From: JAVBNF01 sp031551725
GTDB lineage: Bacteria; Bacteroidota; Bacteroidia; Bacteroidales; P3
Length of the DNA stretch: 19,185 bases
Direction of reading: 5' to 3'
NCBI GenBank assembly: GCA_031551725.1
Contig: JAVBNF010000061.1
Coordinates: forward strand, 1-19,185
The translations under genes were made by a program, and so were the position numbers. Shown here one piece after another: positions 13,855 through 19,185 of the stretch. The notes beneath the pieces were generated by a model. That model saw only the letters and a list, made by a program, of their open reading frames with translations, did not search any database and was not told the origin of the DNA. Position 1 is the first letter of the stretch. Each line of letters starts with the position of its first letter.

Positions 13855-15660
13855 ATGAAAAAACTATTTTTACTTTTTCCATTTTCCTTTTTCCTTTTTC
13901 CATCCTTTGCCCAGTGCACGCCTCCTATTCCCGATTTCGAATTCACCAACGTGTGCATCGGAAATGAAATGAATTTTACGAACCGCACAGGCATCGCCTC
14001 CGGCTTTATTACAAGCTATGCGTGGAGTTTTGGCGATGGGGCTGCTTCTGCAAATACGCATCCTGCACACACTTATTTGGTTGCAGGAAAATACAACGTA
14101 ACCCTAACAGCTGTTTCCGACCAAAATTGCACGGAAAGCATTACCAAACAAGTGGAGGTATATGCCAACCCTGTTGCTGATTTCTCGGCCAACGAAGTGT
14201 GTATTAGCGACAGCACGGCTTTTAAAGACTTGTCCACAAGTTTGAGTGGGGAACTTATAAGTTGGCAATGGACCTTCGGAGATTTGGAAACAGCAAATAT
14301 TGAACATCCGAAGCATCTCTACGCGGCTTCCGGAAGTTATAATGTAAACTTATCGGTGCGTACCGATAAAAATTGCAGGCATTCGGTAAGCAAAACGATC
14401 ACAGTAAACGGAAAGCCTATTGCGGAATTTAGTGTAGATACGGCGTGTTTGGGCATGCAGAGTTCATTTGTAAATAATTCTTCTTCCGAATCGGGATATA
14501 TCAACCGCAATCAGTGGAGTTTTGGCGACGGCACTTTTACACAACAGTCCTATCCGGTAAAAACATACACACAGGCCGGAATGTATTTGGTACGCTTGAT
14601 CGTGGAAACCGACAAACAATGCAAAGACACGATTGAGCATTATGCCAAAGTACGGCCGCTGCCTGTTGCAGATTTCACTGCCAACGAAGTTTGCAATGGA
14701 GGAATAACTGTTTTTCGAAATCTTTCGATTGCAACAGACGATTCTATCCAAAATCATCAATGGAATTTCGGCGATGGAGCTTTTTCGACGGAAGAAAATC
14801 CAAAAAAACAATATTTGAATCCGCAAACGTATAATGTGTCTTTACATGTTCAAACTCTTTTTGGTTGCGAACATCAAACAATAAAACAAGTTGTTGTACA
14901 CAAAAATCCAGTTGCTAATTTTTTCACCGACAATGTTTGTTTAGGCGAACGCATACAAGTTGTGAACTCATCGTTTATCAACACCAACGAAAGTCTTTTA
15001 TACGAATGGAATTTGGGCGACGGAACCCAAAATCAATTAAAAGATTTTACGCATTTATATGCAAATCCGGGAGATTATAAAATCATATTAAAAGTACAGT
15101 CCTCTAAAGGAGGTTGTACAGATTCTATTGAACGGACAATTAATATCTATCCGCTTCCCAATATCAGTGCCGGAGAAGATGCAACAACCGGGCGCGGCAT
15201 GCCGGTAGAGCTACATGCACAAGGCGGAAGATACTACAACTGGTTTCCGGCTGAATTTTTAAATAACAGCTTATTGAGTAATCCCGTGGCAACTATTTCA
15301 CAGAATCAGATATTTGTAGTTATCGGTGAAGATATATACGGCTGTTTAAATTCGGATAGCGTGACAGTCTTTGTAACAGATGATAACAAAGTGTTTCCAG
15401 CAAATTTCATCACACCCGACGGCAACGGACAGAACGACACTTGGGTGATTGGCAATATTGAAAACTATCCCGATGCCAAAGTGATGATTTTCGATCTGAA
15501 CGGACAGTTGATTTATTCAACAACCAACTACCAAAACAACTGGGACGGACGCAACAAAAACGGCGATATTTTGCCTGACGGAACCTATTATTATGTGATT
15601 TCTTTTAATAACGACGAACGTGTCTATAAAGGCGCACTGGCAGTGATGCGGAAGGAATAA
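13855..15660 (+). CDS. PKD-repeat surface protein with type IX secretion (CHU_C, type B) C-terminal domain
   Basis: This 601-residue product has a Phe-rich Sec signal peptide (about residues 1-19, cleavage at SFAQ-C). Five PKD repeats of about 83 residues follow (roughly 25-437), each with the signature W-x-FGD (WSFGDG, WTFGDL, WSFGDG, WNFGDG, WNLGDG) and a conserved Cys pattern. An Ig-like segment (438-510) follows, then the C-terminal domain (about 516-601) with FPANFITPDGNGQND, LNGQLIYST, NNWDG and LPDGTYYYVI. This matches the gliding-motility-associated CTD, which directs outer-membrane passage by the type IX system and depends on a PorP/SprF partner. The next gene encodes exactly such a partner. 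It is probably a cell-surface adhesin or scaffold. Confidence 0.93.
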   Translation: MKKLFLLFPFSFFLFPSFAQCTPPIPDFEFTNVCIGNEMNFTNRTGIASGFITSYAWSFGDGAASANTHPAHTYLVAGKYNVTLTAVSDQNCTESITKQVEVYANPVADFSANEVCISDSTAFKDLSTSLSGELISWQWTFGDLETANIEHPKHLYAASGSYNVNLSVRTDKNCRHSVSKTITVNGKPIAEFSVDTACLGMQSSFVNNSSSESGYINRNQWSFGDGTFTQQSYPVKTYTQAGMYLVRLIVETDKQCKDTIEHYAKVRPLPVADFTANEVCNGGITVFRNLSIATDDSIQNHQWNFGDGAFSTEENPKKQYLNPQTYNVSLHVQTLFGCEHQTIKQVVVHKNPVANFFTDNVCLGERIQVVNSSFINTNESLLYEWNLGDGTQNQLKDFTHLYANPGDYKIILKVQSSKGGCTDSIERTINIYPLPNISAGEDATTGRGMPVELHAQGGRYYNWFPAEFLNNSLLSNPVATISQNQIFVVIGEDIYGCLNSDSVTVFVTDDNKVFPANFITPDGNGQNDTWVIGNIENYPDAKVMIFDLNGQLIYSTTNYQNNWDGRNKNGDILPDGTYYYVISFNNDERVYKGALAVMRKE

Positions 15661-15666
15661 ATGATC

Positions 15667-15693
15667 GTTTAAGGTTGAACGTTTAAAGTTTAA
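15667..15693 (+). repeat. 27-bp leader repeat, copy 1
   Basis: A 27-bp sequence beginning GTTTAAGGTTGAACG, with one mismatch to the copy at 17152-17178. Both copies lie about 45 nt before the ATG of a T9SS-type membrane protein gene, and the similarity extends weakly through the start codons. Confidence 0.75.
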
Positions 15694-15712
15694 CGAAATT
15701 AGTTTACCCATT

Positions 15713-17152
15713 ATGAAATTTTATAAACACAAAAATAGAATGAATCCTTTGATGAAATTAAAAATATTTTTTTTAATTCTTCATTCTTTATTCTTCATTC
15801 TTCATTCCTCAGCACAGCAAATGCCCACGTACTCGCAGAATATCCTCAATCCGTATCTGCTCAATCCGGCGTATGCGGGCGAAAGTTCGTACATGAACGT
15901 GTTTCTGCATGCGCGCAACGAGTTCTCAGACATGCCCAATTCGCCCGAATCATATATGCTCACGATGGATGGCAATTTTTCTAATCCTAAATTTGCTTTT
16001 GGCGTTTCGGCATTTAACAATATCGAAGCGATTTTTAAGAACATGGGAATCTCGGCAAGTTATCGTTACAAACTACAAATAGCAGACATTCATTTTGTTT
16101 CGCTGGCTATTTCCGGGGGAATTGTACAAAACAGCATTGATTTTTCAAAAATTATTGCAGCCGATCCGACTGAAATATCCGATTTTAAAGGTGTTGAAAC
16201 ACGTTTTAATCCGAATATAGACTTTGGGATTTTATATCAATTAAAAAACTTTCGCGCCGGTTTCTCCATACACAACCTAACTTCGCCCACTTATAAATAT
16301 GAGCAAACACAAAATGAACAATATTTATCTTATCGATTAATGCGCAGCCTGCGTTTTACACTTGCTTACGAACAACCTCTTTATGAGGAATTGAGATTGG
16401 ATGCGATGCTTCTTTCGCAATCCGTACAAGGTTTGCCCTTTGAGGTGGGCGCTTCGGCAAACTTCAACTACGGAGATAAATTTTGGATTGGCGGAGGCTA
16501 CAGACTCGAAACCGATGCCTTCGTGATGGCCGGTATTCGAGTATCTGACCAACTAATGTTTAGTTATTGCTATAATTTTATAGCTTCCGGCGATGCAGCA
16601 CATCGTGCTTATTTGGGTGCAACACATGAAGTTGCTTTGGGTTTCCGCTGGCAGCGACAAAGTGGAAAAAATAAATCCAAAGATAAAAATCTAAATGAAG
16701 ATATAAAACAATTGCGCTACATGCTCGAAAGTCAAGGCGAAGAAATCGACCGTCTCAAGCAAGAAAACGAAGAAATCAAGCGTAAACAAGAACTATATAG
16801 CATCGATAATTCCAAAATCGACAGCTTGATTGCCCTTCGTGCTCATCGTATAAATACAATTCCCGACGTAAAAGTGATGGAAGAAAATGCAAAAGATTCA
16901 ACGCCGCAAGCCTATTATGTGATTGTTGCTGCGGGGCAAGATCTTTTAGGATTCAAAGATTTTCAAAAATTGTTGTTAAGAGAACTATCTTTGGAGACCT
17001 CGCTAATGCCTTTCGAAGGAAACAGCACTTATTATTTTCTTTATACCGGCCATTTTGTAAAACCGGAAGATGCACAGGCTGAAGTCAAGCGTTTGCGAAA
17101 AATGAAAATCAACAATTACATCATCGGCGAAGTTTGGGTGTACAAAAAATAG
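15713..17152 (+). CDS. PorP/SprF-family outer membrane protein with coiled coil and SPOR-like C-terminus
   Basis: The frame opens at ATG 15713. The signal peptide (KIFFLILHSLFFILHSSAQ) follows in-frame ATGs at 15740 and 15752, so the real start may be one of these. The mature N-terminus (QMPTYSQNILNPYLLNPAYAG) is the hallmark of PorP/SprF, followed by a beta-barrel of about 290 residues (GVSAFNNIEAIFKNMGISASYRYKL, GGGYRLETDAFVMAGIRVS, LGATHEVALGFRW). Residues about 320-365 form a Glu/Lys coiled coil (IDRLKQENEEIKRKQEL). The last 80 residues (AYYVIVAAG, then YYFLYTGHF and VKRLRKMKINNYIIGEVWVYKK) resemble a SPOR domain, which binds denuded peptidoglycan glycan strands. PorP/SprF proteins work with type B CTD cargo, and the CHU_C protein is the gene before. 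Confidence 0.9.
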   Translation: MKFYKHKNRMNPLMKLKIFFLILHSLFFILHSSAQQMPTYSQNILNPYLLNPAYAGESSYMNVFLHARNEFSDMPNSPESYMLTMDGNFSNPKFAFGVSAFNNIEAIFKNMGISASYRYKLQIADIHFVSLAISGGIVQNSIDFSKIIAADPTEISDFKGVETRFNPNIDFGILYQLKNFRAGFSIHNLTSPTYKYEQTQNEQYLSYRLMRSLRFTLAYEQPLYEELRLDAMLLSQSVQGLPFEVGASANFNYGDKFWIGGGYRLETDAFVMAGIRVSDQLMFSYCYNFIASGDAAHRAYLGATHEVALGFRWQRQSGKNKSKDKNLNEDIKQLRYMLESQGEEIDRLKQENEEIKRKQELYSIDNSKIDSLIALRAHRINTIPDVKVMEENAKDSTPQAYYVIVAAGQDLLGFKDFQKLLLRELSLETSLMPFEGNSTYYFLYTGHFVKPEDAQAEVKRLRKMKINNYIIGEVWVYKK

Positions 17153-17178
17153 TTTAAGGTTGAACGTTTAAAATTTAA
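17152..17178 (+). repeat. 27-bp leader repeat, copy 2
   Basis: One mismatch from copy 1. It starts on the last base of the PorP/SprF stop codon. The ATG at 17197 lies 45 nt from the repeat start, against 46 nt in copy 1. Confidence 0.75.
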
Positions 17179-17196
17179 AGAGTTAGTTATCCTTAC

Positions 17197-18945
17197 ATGG
17201 GTATTTGCAAACATAAATATAGAACTGGATTTGGGATGAGAATAAGAATAATTTTTTTCATTTTTAACTTTTCATTTTTAACTTTTCACTTATTTGCTCA
17301 AGATTTGGAAAATATCAAACTTAAGGGTGCTAAGCCACTCAAGATCAACGGTGGATTTTCGCTTAGCGGAACGGCGTACAAGCCCTTTGGCATGGACAGC
17401 CGCCGCGATCCGTTTGCTTATACCATTTCGGCAAACATCAATTTCAAGTTTTTCGAGTTGATTGATGCGCCATTTGCCATGTTTATTTCTTCGCAAAACA
17501 AAACCTTTAATACGCCGTCATACAACATTGTGGGTATCAGTCCGAAATACAAATGGGCTACGCTGCATATCGGTTCACGAAGCATGCAGTTTACAGAATA
17601 TACGTATTCCGGAACAAATTTTACGGGTGCGGGAATTGAACTTCAGCCGCAGAATTTTTGGCTACGGGGAAAAGTTTTTTATGGGTGTTTGCAAAAAGCG
17701 GTTCCATACAATATCGACACCGCTTCGTCTTATATGAAAGAACCTGTTTACGAGCGATTCGGCGGCGGTGGGATGCTCGAAATCGGCACGCAAAACAACA
17801 ATGTTGGCATTACTTTTTTCCGAGCCGCCGATAAAGAAAAATCCATCAACTTGCCTGACTCCACGGACGTGAAACCGCAGGAAAATATGGTAATCGGATT
17901 AAGTACCAAACAAGTAATTAAAAATTTCTTGACACTTTCTTTTGAGTACGCATTCAGTGCATACACACGCGATATGCGCATGGAAGAAGTCGTTTTCAAC
18001 GATTATTCGTATGCCAATAACTTCAAATTCCTTTTCAAACCGCGCATCTCAAGCTCCTATAGCAATGCCTACGATTTGAAACTCGACTACACGCACAGCA
18101 AGTTTTCGCTTGGGATGACCTACAAACGCGTAGATCCTGAATATCAAACCATGGGTGCACTTTATATGACCAATGATGTGGAAAACATCCAGCTAAGCGG
18201 CTCCACTTCTTTCTTGCAAAATAAAATCAGCCTCTCCGTTTCGGGAGGGTTGGAGCGGAATAATTTACAAAAACAACTTGAAGCCAACGAACGCCGCTTA
18301 ATTAGCAATATCACATTGTCGTATAATATTATGGAAAATTTGAATTTTTCCGGAAATTTTTCCAATTTTAATTCATCCACAACACCTTCGCAAATGGTGG
18401 TTTTCGACTCCATTAAATTTGTGCAGGTAACCAACAATGCCAGTGCGACAATCGCTTACGGGCTTAAACTCGGCGAACAAAAACACACGTTTACACTTTC
18501 ATTAATGCAACAAGGAGTGAATACGATTAACAATGAATTTAGCGGCTTGGAAAGTACAAATAACAAAGTAAATAGTGAAAGTTTAAACTATCAAACTACT
18601 TTTGCTCCTATCTTGTTGTCGCTCTCTGCGGGCATTTCGCACAATATGCAGCACATGCAAAATGGAGTAAATAATTCCATTTCGCCGACCATTTCGCTCT
18701 CGCGGCCGTTTTTCAAAAAGAAAGTACGTGCTTCGTTGGCTTGGACGGAAAGCATTTCAAAAAATCCCGACAAATCGAGTGCCAACGTAAATATGTTGCG
18801 CTTTAATGTGAGTGGGAAAATCTTCAAAAAACACAACCTTGGCATGAATGCAAGCTATATGAATAGAGATACCAAATCCGCTTCCGCGGAAATAAAGAAA
18901 TCCGGCGAATTCACAACAGTACTCACTTATAGCTATTCATTCTAA
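17197..18945 (+). CDS. outer membrane beta-barrel protein
   Basis: The frame opens at 17197, but the Sec signal peptide (MRIRIIFFIFNFSFLTFHLFAQ) starts at the in-frame ATG 17236, which is the likelier start. That would give 569 residues rather than 582. After a short plug-like beginning (LKINGGFSLSGTAY), the protein consists of alternating amphipathic strands about 9-12 residues long to a C-terminus ending in a strand with aromatic last residue (TVLTYSYSF), which fits an outer membrane beta-barrel. No named family is recognised. It follows the PorP/SprF gene with a shared leader repeat and closes the cluster of four exported or outer-membrane genes. Only 27 nt separate it from the start of a second toxin-type gene. 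Its role in secretion or surface display is inferred from position. Confidence 0.8.
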   Translation: MGICKHKYRTGFGMRIRIIFFIFNFSFLTFHLFAQDLENIKLKGAKPLKINGGFSLSGTAYKPFGMDSRRDPFAYTISANINFKFFELIDAPFAMFISSQNKTFNTPSYNIVGISPKYKWATLHIGSRSMQFTEYTYSGTNFTGAGIELQPQNFWLRGKVFYGCLQKAVPYNIDTASSYMKEPVYERFGGGGMLEIGTQNNNVGITFFRAADKEKSINLPDSTDVKPQENMVIGLSTKQVIKNFLTLSFEYAFSAYTRDMRMEEVVFNDYSYANNFKFLFKPRISSSYSNAYDLKLDYTHSKFSLGMTYKRVDPEYQTMGALYMTNDVENIQLSGSTSFLQNKISLSVSGGLERNNLQKQLEANERRLISNITLSYNIMENLNFSGNFSNFNSSTTPSQMVVFDSIKFVQVTNNASATIAYGLKLGEQKHTFTLSLMQQGVNTINNEFSGLESTNNKVNSESLNYQTTFAPILLSLSAGISHNMQHMQNGVNNSISPTISLSRPFFKKKVRASLAWTESISKNPDKSSANVNMLRFNVSGKIFKKHNLGMNASYMNRDTKSASAEIKKSGEFTTVLTYSYSF

Positions 18946-18955
18946 ATTTTTATAA

Positions 18956-18963
18956 TATCTTTG
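18956..18963 (+). promoter_or_regulatory. possible Bacteroidetes -7 element before the second HELGH-type gene
   Basis: TATCTTTG fits TAnnTTTG and lies 9 nt before the ATG at 18973. No TTTG is at the 19-nt spacing. The paralogous gene at 1542 has a comparable box. Confidence 0.35.
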
Positions 18964-18972
18964 CAAAGAAAT

Positions 18973-19185
18973 ATGAAAAATAAACTCGTTTTAATATTAT
19001 TTTGCTTGCTTCCGTTGTTAGGGGTTTCGCAGACCGCACCCAAGCAGAAGAAAGACTCTGTGGACATGGACAAACTCTGGAAAGAGCTTTCGGAGTTTGA
19101 TTTGCTGTTTGAGATGTTTGAGGTTCGGGATTTATCCAACGTGAATAAGCATCTTCCGTTCATGGAAGAGGGCAACGATGCGCTG
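18973..19185 (+). CDS. paralogue of the HELGH toxin-type protein, N-terminal part only (runs off the window)
   Basis: 71 codons are in the window, with no stop. The start is a Sec signal peptide (KNKLVLILFCLLPLLGVSQ) very close to that of the 1542 product (KHKLIFIFFSLLPLLGFSQ). The mature N-termini also align: LWKELSEFDLLFEMFEVRDLSNV against MIDEFLDYHILREIFQVRRLSNI, followed by an acidic/Gly segment. The DNA similarity over the signal peptide is higher than expected by chance, including CTTCCGTTGTTAGGG. It is therefore a second member of the same family, placed right after the T9SS-type cluster. Whether it has the zincin motif and a C-terminal toxin cannot be seen. Confidence 0.75.
   Translation, partial: MKNKLVLILFCLLPLLGVSQTAPKQKKDSVDMDKLWKELSEFDLLFEMFEVRDLSNVNKHLPFMEEGNDAL

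Noticed and set aside
14464..14826. 120-residue - strand frame inside the PKD gene
   Set aside because: Shadow frame produced by the repetitive PKD codons. The + strand protein is unambiguous.
1..19185. tRNA or rRNA genes
   Set aside because: No cloverleaf with a GGTTCRA-type T arm and CCA-adjacent acceptor was seen. The GGTTC words in the repeats are part of the hairpin loops, not T arms.

Overview
The window comes from a Bacteroidetes chromosome. The evidence is a PKD-repeat protein ending in a gliding-motility/type IX secretion (CHU_C, type B) sorting domain, a PorP/SprF-family outer membrane protein, two AAA_14/DUF4143 ATPases, moderate-to-low GC, no obvious Shine-Dalgarno sites, and two intergenic regions with the exact Bacteroidetes promoter layout TTTG-N19-TAnnTTTG. 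The species cannot be named from the sequence. Nearly every real gene is on the + strand.

Left part (1-7516): a locus of secreted polymorphic-toxin type that has been broken up. A fragment of an IS3-family transposase on the - strand runs straight into a 5'-truncated 'backbone' gene (147-1511). A 934-aa secreted protein follows, with a zincin HELGH motif and a C-terminal domain that looks like an NAD-processing or ADP-ribosyl toxin, then a small putative immunity gene 7 nt later. A block of hairpin repeats comes next, then a second putative toxin (papain-like cysteine peptidase with a cysteine-rich cluster) overlapping by ATGA a gene for an exported partner, probably its immunity protein. Then comes a fragment of a paralogous backbone gene (7142-7516) that overlaps the start of the truncated gene at 147 and extends it toward the N-terminus.

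Middle (4623-5304 and 7505-8800): dense families of short palindromic repeats around a RAYT (REP-associated tyrosine transposase) gene at 7828-8388. The hairpins share a core AGG-N5-CCT, with loops from a small set (TTCTA/TAGAA, CTCTG/CAGAG, CTTTG) and arms that vary but stay complementary. Head-motif copies abut broken genes at 4626, 5304, 7507 and 8580, and in two places the repeat supplies the stop codon. The repeats therefore look like the joints along which toxin and immunity pieces were cut or joined.

Right part (8922-18945): two DUF4143 ATPases, each with a perfect promoter, separated by a secreted helical-repeat protein and a 140-bp palindromic element. Then comes a run of secreted or outer-membrane genes: a phage-tail-collar-domain protein, a PKD/CHU_C surface protein, a PorP/SprF protein fused to a SPOR-like C-terminus, and an outer membrane beta-barrel protein. 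Directly after it, a second gene starts at 18973 whose N-terminus is paralogous to the 934-aa toxin-like protein, and it runs off the window. The T9SS-type cell-surface genes thus sit between two copies of the toxin-type gene. A link to toxin export is inferred from position only.
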